Assembly: GCA_021769965.1 (NCBI GenBank)
Contig: JAETRU010000004.1
Span: 55,611 to 119,610 of the forward strand
Direction: 5' to 3'
From: Eubacterium sp.
GTDB taxonomy: Bacteria > Bacillota > Clostridia > Peptostreptococcales > Anaerovoracaceae
Length of the DNA: 64,000 bases
The translations under genes and the position numbers were made by a program. Below are positions 44,850 through 51,986 of the stretch, piece after piece (the first letter of the stretch is position 1; each line of letters starts with the position of its first letter). The notes beneath the pieces were generated by a model. The model saw nothing but the letters and a program-made list of their open reading frames with translations, made no database searches and was not told where the DNA came from.

Positions 44850-44855
44850 AATGAT

Positions 44856-46163
44856 CTATTCCTCCTTATCCTGCTTCTCCTTCTGCTTCGACAGCAGCTT
44901 GTCCAGGTAGACCGATTTGAACTGCTTGCTTGCCAGGGCCTGCTTCAGCGGCGGCAGCTTCAGAATGGTCCCGAACACCGCGGCCATGGCTCTGTGATTG
45001 GCAAAGGCCTGATTATCAAAGATCAAATTCTGCAGGGTACCCTTTTCTATGGCCTGCAGTACGAACCGGTGGGTGCTGTTGACGGGCGTAATGATCTGTA
45101 TCGGCCGCTTCTCCAGCTGGATCGCCTTTGTGGGACAGTTCCTTGCGCAGACGCCGCAGCCCAGGCAGATCTCCTCGTCGATGACAGGAAGGCGCTTCTT
45201 CGCCGGATCAGCGTTATCTCCTTCTTCCATGGAGATGGCCAGGATCGGACAGACTTTGGCGCATTTACCGCAGCTGATGCACGGATCCGCTGACACCTTT
45301 GGGATGTAGTTGGTAGTCGCCACCGGCTGCATCGGGCTGAAACGGCGGGCTGCCTGCAGCGCTTCGCAGCAGCAGCCGCAGCAGTTGCAGATGAACGCTG
45401 GATGTTCCCGGACGTTTTCGCCGATCTGTACCAGATTGCTCTCGTAGGACAGCTCCAGGACCTCCTTTGCCTCTTCCTTTGAGATCAGTCTGGCGTACTC
45501 CCCGTGCTCTGCCAGAGAACGCGCCACGTTATCAAAGGTCAGGCATACGTCCCAGGGCGCGTCGATCTCGCAGGGATGTCCCGCGTGATACATCTTATGC
45601 CGACAGTAGCAGATGCCCAGGCCGATGTATTTCGCATCCTCTACGATGTGCGTCGCCCGCTCATAGTCCAGAATATGGTTGGTCTTTTCATTGGTCAGCA
45701 CCGGCTCCTGCACAAAGACACGGCCAAGCCTGGTCTCCGTCACAAAAAACAGATCTTTGACGAAGTTCTCTTCCACATTCATATATTGATAATACAGCTC
45801 GCCCAGATATTTCTGATCGATGTCGCCTCTGGTGCGCATCAAGGCAAATTCGATGAAGCCGGCCATAGGCGGCGGCATGACAAACTGCCTTTGACCATGG
45901 TAATCGGAGTCCACCAGCAGGGCCTTTTCACAGAGATGATCCAGGAACTTCTCTGCCTTCGCCTCGCTGATGCCCCAGATCTTCGCCGCCTTTTTCAGGG
46001 TAAATGGCCGTATCGGCAGCAGTGCGACCTGCTTTGCCTCCTCTTCCGTGTACAGCACCTGCAAGATCTTATATAGTGTCGCAGACGCGGGAGCCCCCTG
46101 AGTGAACCAGTTGATCCGCTCCTCCAGGCTCTTATACGCGTCCTTTGTCGTTAAATGTCCCAT
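44856..46163 (-). CDS. 4Fe-4S ferredoxin-type protein with cysteine-rich middle domain
   Basis: A 435-residue protein. The N-terminal part is helical (winged-helix-like, FTLKKAAKIWGISEAKAEKFL). The centre has ICYCRHKMYHAGHPC and FICNCCGCCCEAL, a CX1C...CCXCCC pattern, then two 4Fe-4S motifs, CISCGKCAKVCPI and CLGCGVCARNCPT. It probably transfers electrons, in the cytoplasm. The redox partner is unknown; the carbonic anhydrase-like gene follows at once. Confidence 0.88.
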   Translation of the reverse strand: MGHLTTKDAYKSLEERINWFTQGAPASATLYKILQVLYTEEEAKQVALLPIRPFTLKKAAKIWGISEAKAEKFLDHLCEKALLVDSDYHGQRQFVMPPPMAGFIEFALMRTRGDIDQKYLGELYYQYMNVEENFVKDLFFVTETRLGRVFVQEPVLTNEKTNHILDYERATHIVEDAKYIGLGICYCRHKMYHAGHPCEIDAPWDVCLTFDNVARSLAEHGEYARLISKEEAKEVLELSYESNLVQIGENVREHPAFICNCCGCCCEALQAARRFSPMQPVATTNYIPKVSADPCISCGKCAKVCPILAISMEEGDNADPAKKRLPVIDEEICLGCGVCARNCPTKAIQLEKRPIQIITPVNSTHRFVLQAIEKGTLQNLIFDNQAFANHRAMAAVFGTILKLPPLKQALASKQFKSVYLDKLLSKQKEKQDKEE

Positions 46164-46249
46164 TCATTTCCTCCTTGCGTTCAAAGCATATCTATATTCT
46201 ATCACGATGCGAATCTTTTTTAAAGAATGATGTTTCCGAAACGGAAAAG

Positions 46250-46285
46250 CAGCAGGCGTTCCTGTGAGTATGAAACTGCCTGCTG
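46250..46285 (-). terminator. Hairpin after the transposase-fold gene
   Basis: CAGCAGGC pairs with GCCTGCTG around about 20 bases, followed on the minus strand by CTTTTCCGTTTC. Weak terminator candidate for the 46336-46932 gene. Confidence 0.45.
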
Positions 46286-46335
46286 TCAGAGATATCATGG
46301 ATAGGTTAATGTTGGATGATCTAATGGTGGATCGC

Positions 46336-46932
46336 TTACCGGAGCAGATCGGGATACTCTGCTGTCAGGTATCTGCTAAGCCAGTTGACGGCGTCCTGCC
46401 AGTCGGAAAACTGATAACCGCCTTTGCGGATCATCAGCCGGGAGAAAAACGTACTGACTGCCATGACACCTCCCCGGGTGCCTTTCTCTGTCATCTCGCC
46501 CCGGACGGGAAACCTAGCCAGGACGTCCCGATACAGCCTGCCATACACAGCGTTCCGGCTGCTGCGTATGACGAGCGGACAGCCTGTGTCGGATACCCTT
46601 TGATCATACATTGCAAATAGACGTTCCAGAGCGCGGCCGGCAAGTTCGGCGCTGCGGTAAACGCCCATGGACCAGCTGAAGACCTGCCGCGTGTCCGGAT
46701 CGATGAGTACGCAGAGATAGAGTTCGCCGTCGGCCCGGGTCTTGTATGTCCCGATGCCTATGCAAAGCAGCGGAGGCAGGACGGGTGCCAGCGGGATGGC
46801 GGATCCGGCGCGCTCCGGCAGAGAGCTGCTCTCGGCGCACCACGGCGCCAGATGCTCGTCGTCTTTATACAGCAGGACGTCTTCGGGGACGTGTTCGTAT
46901 TCGTGAAGGTAGAGTATCGGGGATGGTGTCAT
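46336..46932 (-). CDS. Integrase-core-like protein without catalytic residues (possibly domesticated)
   Basis: A 198-residue protein. Its layout resembles the rve/IS3 integrase core: IGTYKTRADGELYLCVLIDPDTRQVFSWSMG (in IS3: a D-containing start, then DG.LYL..V.D...R.VVGWS), RSSRNAVYGRLYRDVL in place of the HSDRGSQY motif, and GVMAVSTFFSRL in place of the ...ESFF.. motif. All three DDE acidic positions seem changed, so it should not cut DNA. The start is placed at MTPSPIL, overlapping the flavodoxin-family stop by 4 bases (ATGA), so the two are translationally coupled. Function is unknown. Confidence 0.65.
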   Translation of the reverse strand: MTPSPILYLHEYEHVPEDVLLYKDDEHLAPWCAESSSLPERAGSAIPLAPVLPPLLCIGIGTYKTRADGELYLCVLIDPDTRQVFSWSMGVYRSAELAGRALERLFAMYDQRVSDTGCPLVIRSSRNAVYGRLYRDVLARFPVRGEMTEKGTRGGVMAVSTFFSRLMIRKGGYQFSDWQDAVNWLSRYLTAEYPDLLR

Positions 46933-47660
46933 GGTTTTTCCTTTGGTTTCCATGGTCTGCCGCTGTCGAGCCACCCCTGCTGTGCCCAATACTTTCCGTC
47001 AAGATATTTGGGGTCTGATTTATGTATGGATCTCTGCATCTTACGGCAGAAGAAAACCTTGAATTTCGTAATCAGATTCGTGTGTGCGGGCTTTGTATAA
47101 TCTATATGAGCAAACTTTCGGGACAGCTTTTGAATCTTTCCCGTAAGCTCAGCTTGTTTCTTTCGGGAAAGATTTTCCCAAACAATATCGCCCATCAAAG
47201 CGCCGGTAAAAATCCCGATCTTAGAAATTCCCCACCAGGATAAACTGTGCTTCATATCTTTCGCCGCAGATTTTGCTCCGCTGCCTAAGCATTGCGTTAT
47301 GATGACTGCACGCTTTCCAAACATTTCAGGAGCAGGACGGTGCGGTATCCAGCGGTAAGCAAAATGGTCAAGAAGTGCTTTCATCGCTCCCGTGGCGTGA
47401 AATACATAGGCGGGGGATGTCATTACAATCAAGTCTGCTTCTAAAAGTGATCTGTCAATTTTCCCAATATATTCTGCGTCCTTGCATGTATTTTCACCCT
47501 TTAATATACAGTTCAGGCAGCCAGTGCAGAAGCTCGGACAGTCCTTTGGAAGATAATATTCTGTAATAGTCGCTTTATCCCTGAATTCTGCTAAAAACAT
47601 CTCTTTTAGACGATAGGTAACGCCGTGTTTTTCTGTTCCGTTTATCACTGTTATATTCAC
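46929..47660 (-). CDS. NAD(P)H-dependent FMN reductase-like flavodoxin family protein
   Basis: A 243-residue protein. Flavodoxin-like fold, residues 1-170: VINGTEKHGVTYRLKEMFL (phosphate loop) and VMTSPAYVFHATGAMKALLDHFAYRWI (isoalloxazine region). A CPSFCTGCLNCILKGENTC cluster near residue 45 resembles the Cys pattern of iron-sulfur flavoproteins (ISF). Three bases after the TetR gene, and coupled with the transposase-fold gene. Probably an FMN oxidoreductase under TetR control. Confidence 0.87.
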   Translation of the reverse strand: MNITVINGTEKHGVTYRLKEMFLAEFRDKATITEYYLPKDCPSFCTGCLNCILKGENTCKDAEYIGKIDRSLLEADLIVMTSPAYVFHATGAMKALLDHFAYRWIPHRPAPEMFGKRAVIITQCLGSGAKSAAKDMKHSLSWWGISKIGIFTGALMGDIVWENLSRKKQAELTGKIQKLSRKFAHIDYTKPAHTNLITKFKVFFCRKMQRSIHKSDPKYLDGKYWAQQGWLDSGRPWKPKEKP

Positions 47661-47663
47661 TCT

Positions 47664-48236
47664 TTATACCTCCAAAATATCATGTAAAACCTGTGTATGA
47701 AAATTCTTGCGGTTTTCTTTCTGTCTGAGATCAATCCCCAATGTTTGCGATATGATCTCGTATCGCAGGAACATTTGCTGCATAACGGTAATCAAATACA
47801 GCGTTTTTCGCTTTATTGCCGCTTCATCAAGGTCAGGACGACAGGCTGCAACAAGCGGGAGATATGCCTCATAAGTTCTGTAAGTGTTATCATTTTCTTT
47901 CGGTAACTGCATATCAGTAAGAACGGAAATTTTGGAAACAGCATAGTGCTCAAACAGAAAATCAAGCGTCATATTGCCGAGATACGTGAGCTTCTCAAAA
48001 GGAGTAAACCCGCCTGTTTTTTCTCGCATATTCTGAAAATGCTCAACTGTTTTGTTTATCATACGCTCAATGCACTGCTCGATGAGTTTATCCTTGTTTC
48101 CAAAATGATAATTTACAAGCCCTAATGAAGCGCCTGCTCTTTTGCATATCTCACGGACCGTGACCTCCTCTAAATGTTCGCCTTTTTCCTCAATGAGTTT
48201 AATCGCTGCCTGTATGATTGCTTCTTTATTATCCAC
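47664..48236 (-). CDS. TetR/AcrR family transcriptional regulator
   Basis: A 190-residue repressor with N-terminal HTH (AAIKLIEEKGEHLEEVTV, ICKRAGASLGLVNYHFGNKDKLIEQC). The start is GTG at VDNKEAII: GGAGG precedes it with 6 bases; an upstream ATG (48257) would overlap the operator. Twin operators flank its -10. It heads a short operon with a flavodoxin-family oxidoreductase, suggesting control by a redox-active or toxic compound. Confidence 0.87.
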   Translation of the reverse strand: MDNKEAIIQAAIKLIEEKGEHLEEVTVREICKRAGASLGLVNYHFGNKDKLIEQCIERMINKTVEHFQNMREKTGGFTPFEKLTYLGNMTLDFLFEHYAVSKISVLTDMQLPKENDNTYRTYEAYLPLVAACRPDLDEAAIKRKTLYLITVMQQMFLRYEIISQTLGIDLRQKENRKNFHTQVLHDILEV

Positions 48237-48250
48237 GCTGTACCTCCTAT

Positions 48251-48297
48251 TGAACATTGTTCAAATATATTATACTGAACACTGTTCAAAAAATCAA
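48251..48297 (-). promoter_or_regulatory. Promoter with two TetR operator sites
   Basis: TGAACATTGTTCA (48251-48263) and TGAACACTGTTCA (48276-48288) are two inverted repeats 25 bp apart. The -10 TATAAT (48269-48274) lies between them and -35 TTGATT (48292-48297) beside the second, with a 17-base spacer. This is a classical self-repression layout. Confidence 0.75.
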
Positions 48298-48316
48298 GAG
48301 ATTCCGACTAACAAAT

Positions 48317-48351
48317 GGAGCTAACTGACTTAATCAAAATCAGTTAGCTCC
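48317..48351. terminator. Strong hairpin between TetR promoter and guaA 3' end
   Basis: GGAGCTAACTGA pairs with TCAGTTAGCTCC (12 bp, 11-base loop). It could end the guaA transcript from the right, although the T run is weak. Confidence 0.45.
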
Positions 48352-48450
48352 TTCATTATGAATAATTAAATTTTGTTGTCAAAATGTTGCCACGACTTCG
48401 CAAAAACAGGACTTTTACGGCTCTACAGCTGAGAAAGTGCTCCTGCGAAA

Positions 48451-49431
48451 TCATTCCCACTCAATGGTGCCGCATGGCTTCGGTGTCAGATCATAAAGCA
48501 CACGATTTACGCCTTCCACTTCATGGGTGATCCTGTCAGTAATATGCTGCAGCAATGCGAAAGGCACATCTTCCACAGTAGCAGTCATCGCGTCTACTGT
48601 GTTGACTGCGCGGATGATCACAGGAAACGCGAAGGTTCTGGCGCCATTCTTAACGCCAACGGATTTGAAATCAGGCACTGCAGTAAAGTACTGCCATACC
48701 TTGCCTTCCAGACCGTTCTTTGCGAATTCTTCACGGAGTATCGCATCAGATTCACGAACTGCTTCTAACCTGTCGCGGGTGATCGCTCCCAGGCAGCGAA
48801 CGCCAAGTCCCGGTCCCGGGAACGGCTGACGGAATACCATATTGTCAGGAAGACCGAGGGCCTTGCCTACTACGCGAACCTCATCCTTGAACAGCAGTCT
48901 TACCGGTTCTACCAGTTCAAACTGCAGATCTTCCGGAAGCCCGCCGACATTATGATGCGCTTTCACGCCGTCACTTTCTAAAATATCCGGATAGATCGTG
49001 CCTTGTGCCAGGAATTCTATTCCTTCCTGCTTACGCGCCTCTTCCTCAAAAACTCTGATAAACTCAGCGCCTATGATTTTCCGCTTCTGTTCCGGATCAG
49101 CAACGCCTGCCAGCTTGTCCAGAAAACGGTCTACCGCATCTACATAAACTAAATTGGCGTTCATCTGATTTCTGAACACCTCTACGACCTGCTCTGGTTC
49201 TCCCTTGCGCAAAAGGCCATGGTTTACATGCACGCATACCAGCTGGCTTCCGATCGCTTTGATCAAAAGAGCCGCGACAACAGAAGAATCGACGCCGCCT
49301 GACAAAGCCAGCAGCACCTTTTTATCGCCTACCTGCGCTTTGATCTCCGCGATCTGTTCCTCTATAAATGCTTCTGCAAGAGCAGGTGTTGTAATACGTT
49401 CCATCGCCTCAGGGCGTTTATTCTTGTCCAT
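48451..49431 (-). CDS. guaA: GMP synthase ATP-pyrophosphatase subunit, lacking glutaminase domain
   Basis: Converts XMP to GMP in purine synthesis. 326 residues cover only the ATP-PPase and dimerisation domains ([42 protein letters not shown]; ends [10 protein letters not shown]). Usual bacterial GuaA is about 510-525 residues with an N-terminal class I glutamine amidotransferase, which is absent here and not encoded nearby. The enzyme must use free ammonia or a separately coded glutaminase, as in archaea. Confidence 0.9.
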   Translation of the reverse strand: MDKNKRPEAMERITTPALAEAFIEEQIAEIKAQVGDKKVLLALSGGVDSSVVAALLIKAIGSQLVCVHVNHGLLRKGEPEQVVEVFRNQMNANLVYVDAVDRFLDKLAGVADPEQKRKIIGAEFIRVFEEEARKQEGIEFLAQGTIYPDILESDGVKAHHNVGGLPEDLQFELVEPVRLLFKDEVRVVGKALGLPDNMVFRQPFPGPGLGVRCLGAITRDRLEAVRESDAILREEFAKNGLEGKVWQYFTAVPDFKSVGVKNGARTFAFPVIIRAVNTVDAMTATVEDVPFALLQHITDRITHEVEGVNRVLYDLTPKPCGTIEWE

Positions 49432-49479
49432 ATTTCATCCTCCATATCGTCAAAATACTGTGTTTCATTTGATATCTCT

Positions 49480-49508
49480 ATTATAGATGAAGGACGCGGC
49501 ATGCGCAA
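49480..49508 (-). promoter_or_regulatory. Promoter of guaA
   Basis: On the minus strand TTGCGC (49503-49508), a 17-base spacer and TATAAT (49480-49485). Confidence 0.7.
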
Positions 49509-49542
49509 GAGAAAACACATCTATTCATAATATCAAAATACC

Positions 49543-49791
49543 AAAAAAATACCGGCTGCGCTGCGACGACAATTCCTCCTGCCAAAGCTTCAGTCTTAGT
49601 CTTTCTTCTGCCGACGCGTTATCCAAAACGCGGCATCCGCAGTCTTCTAAGCTTTCACTTTGTGGAATTCTCTATGCAGCACAGCCGGTACGGTTCTGTA
49701 CCTCGCTATACACTTCTGGCGGTCTCACCTCTTTCTTACCCGGACTGCATCCCCGGTTTATTTGTGTCTCTGAAGTTCTTTGCTCTTCTTG
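49543..49791 (-). ncRNA. Candidate structured RNA of about 250 nt, upstream of guaA
   Basis: This stretch of about 250 bases has no gene. Its own promoter (49797-49824) precedes it, and it ends in a helix closed by ACCGGCTG(T)GCTGC (49676-49689) with GCAGCGCAGCCGGT (49551-49564), followed by T7. Inside are nested stems (AATTCC/GGAATT, AAAGCTTAG/CTAAG...AAGCTTT, GCCGCGTT/AACGCGTCGGC) and a 5' part with hairpin GGTAC/GTACC. The organisation suggests a free-standing RNA such as a 6S- or raiA-like element, but the family was not identified. guaA has its own promoter further downstream. Confidence 0.65.
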
Positions 49792-49796
49792 GCTAT

Positions 49797-49824
49797 AGTA
49801 TAGCATATCACTGACAAAAATCAA
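49797..49824 (-). promoter_or_regulatory. Promoter of the candidate structured RNA
   Basis: On the minus strand TTGATT (49819-49824), a 16-base spacer and TATACT (49797-49802). Transcription would start near 49790. Confidence 0.65.
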
Positions 49825-49919
49825 GTCCTTTTTCTGAATTTTTTTCTAATTCAGCTTTTTTGTTTTATTTCGTCAGTTCGTTACGCAAACTATCACTATC
49901 CTGCCGCACTGCAAAATGA

Positions 49920-49951
49920 ATTGCCAGACTCCACCCCTGGAGCCTGGCAAT
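49920..49951 (-). terminator. Terminator after the HIT gene
   Basis: ATTGCCAG/CTGGCAAT with inner CTCCA/TGGAG pairs; on the minus strand TTCATTTTG follows. Confidence 0.7.
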
Positions 49952-49976
49952 CCGCAAACTTCTCCGATCAGAAAAA

Positions 49977-50318
49977 TCAGCCTGGTGGCCACGTCATCTT
50001 CCGCTTACCGAGGATATGGAAATGCAGATGCTTCACTGTCTGGAAGGCATCTTCCCCGTTGTTGCTGACTACTCTGTAGCCGTTTTCCAGCCCCAGATCC
50101 GCTGCGATCTCATGGATCTTGAACATGATGTACCCCAGCAGCTCCTGATCCTCTTCCTTCACGTCATCCAGAGAAGCGATGTGCTTCTTCGGAATGACCA
50201 GAACATGGACCGGCGCCTGTGGATCCAGATCATGAAACGCGATGAGCTTATCGTCTTCATAAGCTATCGTAGACGGAATGTCATGTCCGGCAATTCCGCA
50301 AAATATACAATCAGCCAT
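49977..50318 (-). CDS. HIT family protein (Hint-type nucleotide hydrolase)
   Basis: A 113-residue histidine-triad protein, probably an AMP-lysine or AMP-phosphoramidate hydrolase. The catalytic motif is HLHFHIL near residue 97. CIFCGIAGHDIPSTIAYED at the N-terminus is typical of the HinT branch. It overlaps mtaB by 8 bases, so the two genes form one operon. Confidence 0.94.
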   Translation of the reverse strand: MADCIFCGIAGHDIPSTIAYEDDKLIAFHDLDPQAPVHVLVIPKKHIASLDDVKEEDQELLGYIMFKIHEIAADLGLENGYRVVSNNGEDAFQTVKHLHFHILGKRKMTWPPG

Positions 50319-51642
50319 TAATGATCTCTCCTTTCATACCATCTCTGTATTTTTCTAAAAGCTTTACATCGTAAAACTGATTTAGCATCTCCGGCGAGCC
50401 TGCAGCGTAAGTCTTTACATAATTGTCCGTATATCCGGTCATCTGGCCGTCCCTGCTCATCTCCTCAAACAGGACCCGCCTGACGGCGCCGCTGCAGCGT
50501 TCAAAGAATCTGGCGGCATCTTCCTCCGCCTTTTCCATCAAAGCCTGGCTCCGCCGGTTTTTCACATCGCCGGGTATCTGGTCCGGCATATCAGCTGCCG
50601 GAGTCCCTTTGCGCCTCGAATACTTAAAAGCGTGAACTTTGCAGAATCCGGCCTCATCGATCATTGCCAGACTGTCCGCAAAATCCTCTTCCGTCTCACC
50701 AGGAAATCCGCATATGATGTCCGTGGTAATACCGTAAAGCGGATCAAAATCCTGCAGCACCCGGACGATATCCAGGTACTCCGCCCGGCTGTACCGCCGG
50801 TTCATCCGGCGCAGCACGTTGTCTGAACCGCTCTGAATAGACAGATGCAGATGCGGACAAAGCTTCTCATAAGCCAGAAGCCCTTTGACATAATCCGCGT
50901 TGATCACCGTCGGCTCCAGCGAGCTGAGACGGATGCGAAAATCACCGGGCAGCCCGTTGAGCCGCGCGATCAGCGGTTCGATCCCGCCGTACCCCAGATC
51001 CGTACCGTACAGCGCCGTATTGATGCCGGTCAGGATCAGCTCCTTGAACCCCTTTGACAAAAGGCCCTCGACCTCCGCGATGATCTCCTCCAGATCCCGG
51101 CTTCTCACCCTGCCCCGGGCGTAAGGAATGATGCAGTAGGAACAAAACCGGTTGCACCCTTCCTGGATCTTGATATACGCGCGGGTACGGCTCTCCATAG
51201 AGGTGATGATACCACAGGACTGGTAAGTATCCAGTTCCTCATAAGACCGGATATGCTTCTCCGCCCTGCCGCCGTCTTTCCGCCGCGGCCTCTGCCGGGC
51301 TTCCTCACAGTACGCCTCGATATAGGAAAGCAGGTTCTGCTTTTCTCCTGTGCCAGCTACGATATCCACCCCTTCGATGGCGCTGACCTCCTCAGGGCTG
51401 ACCTGAGCGTAACAGCCGGTAACCGCTACCACAGCCTCAGGATTGACCCTCTTCATACGGCGTATATACTGGCGGGACTTGCGGTCCGCCAGATTCGTTA
51501 CAGTACATGTATTGATCACGTAGGCGTCAGCAAAGTCCTCTTCATCCGCGATCGTGTGGCCGGCAGCAGCAAACTGCTCCTTCATGGCCTCCGTCTCGTA
51601 CTGATTGACCTTGCAGCCCAGTGTATGAAATGCAATTTTCAT
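50311..51642 (-). CDS. mtaB: tRNA (t6A37)-methylthiotransferase MtaB
   Basis: A 443-residue radical SAM enzyme that adds a methylthio group to t6A37 of tRNA. The N-terminal methylthiotransferase domain has FHTLGCKVNQYETE and INTCTVTNLADRKSR, which hold two of the cluster cysteines; the radical SAM motif CNRFCSYCIIPYARG follows near residue 156. A C-terminal TRAM-type region is present. It overlaps the HIT gene and is divergent from the M23 gene, with array E between them. Confidence 0.95.
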   Translation of the reverse strand: MKIAFHTLGCKVNQYETEAMKEQFAAAGHTIADEEDFADAYVINTCTVTNLADRKSRQYIRRMKRVNPEAVVAVTGCYAQVSPEEVSAIEGVDIVAGTGEKQNLLSYIEAYCEEARQRPRRKDGGRAEKHIRSYEELDTYQSCGIITSMESRTRAYIKIQEGCNRFCSYCIIPYARGRVRSRDLEEIIAEVEGLLSKGFKELILTGINTALYGTDLGYGGIEPLIARLNGLPGDFRIRLSSLEPTVINADYVKGLLAYEKLCPHLHLSIQSGSDNVLRRMNRRYSRAEYLDIVRVLQDFDPLYGITTDIICGFPGETEEDFADSLAMIDEAGFCKVHAFKYSRRKGTPAADMPDQIPGDVKNRRSQALMEKAEEDAARFFERCSGAVRRVLFEEMSRDGQMTGYTDNYVKTYAAGSPEMLNQFYDVKLLEKYRDGMKGEIING

Positions 51643-51753
51643 GAAAGTCCCCTTTCAAAGTTCTTACTTAAATAGTACAACCTTTTTTCCTTTTCTTCAA
51701 GAATAATCTTCCCCGCCGCCCGATATATTGTCATAAAGAATGCCGGTGCCGAT

Positions 51754-51964
51754 CCGCGAAAGTTCGGCAATTCGTTCGGCAAATTAGCTAAACAATGCTG
51801 TTTTGCCAAATAAACCCGCGAAAGTTCGGCAATTTGTTCGGCACTGCAGTAAAAAATGGCCATTTTGCCGAACCGCGGCAGCATCAGATCTCAGCAAAGC
51901 CGAACCGCGGCAGTATCAAACCCCGGCAAAGCCGAACCGCGGCAGCATCGAACCCCGGCAAACC
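51754..51964. repeat. Array E: TTCGGCAA and GCCGAACC repeats in the mtaB/M23 spacer
   Basis: CCGCGAAAGTTCGGCAATT occurs at 51754 and 51816 (62-bp period), each followed by GTTCGGCA. Three 32-bp units beginning GCCGAACCGCGGCAG start at 51867, 51899 and 51931. The two halves carry the same keyword in opposite orientation. The array lies between two divergent start codons (51642 and 51987), so it may sit in one or both leaders. I see no gene in it. Confidence 0.8.
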
Positions 51965-51986
51965 GCCCTATCGAAAGGATCACCTT

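Noticed and set aside
49432..49791. T-box or purine riboswitch for guaA
   Set aside because: No T-box sequence or purine aptamer core seen, and guaA has its own promoter downstream of the terminator.
51795..51986. N-terminal extension of the M23/deacetylase protein
   Set aside because: It lies in array E, and a ribosome site plus signal peptide fit the ATG at 51987.
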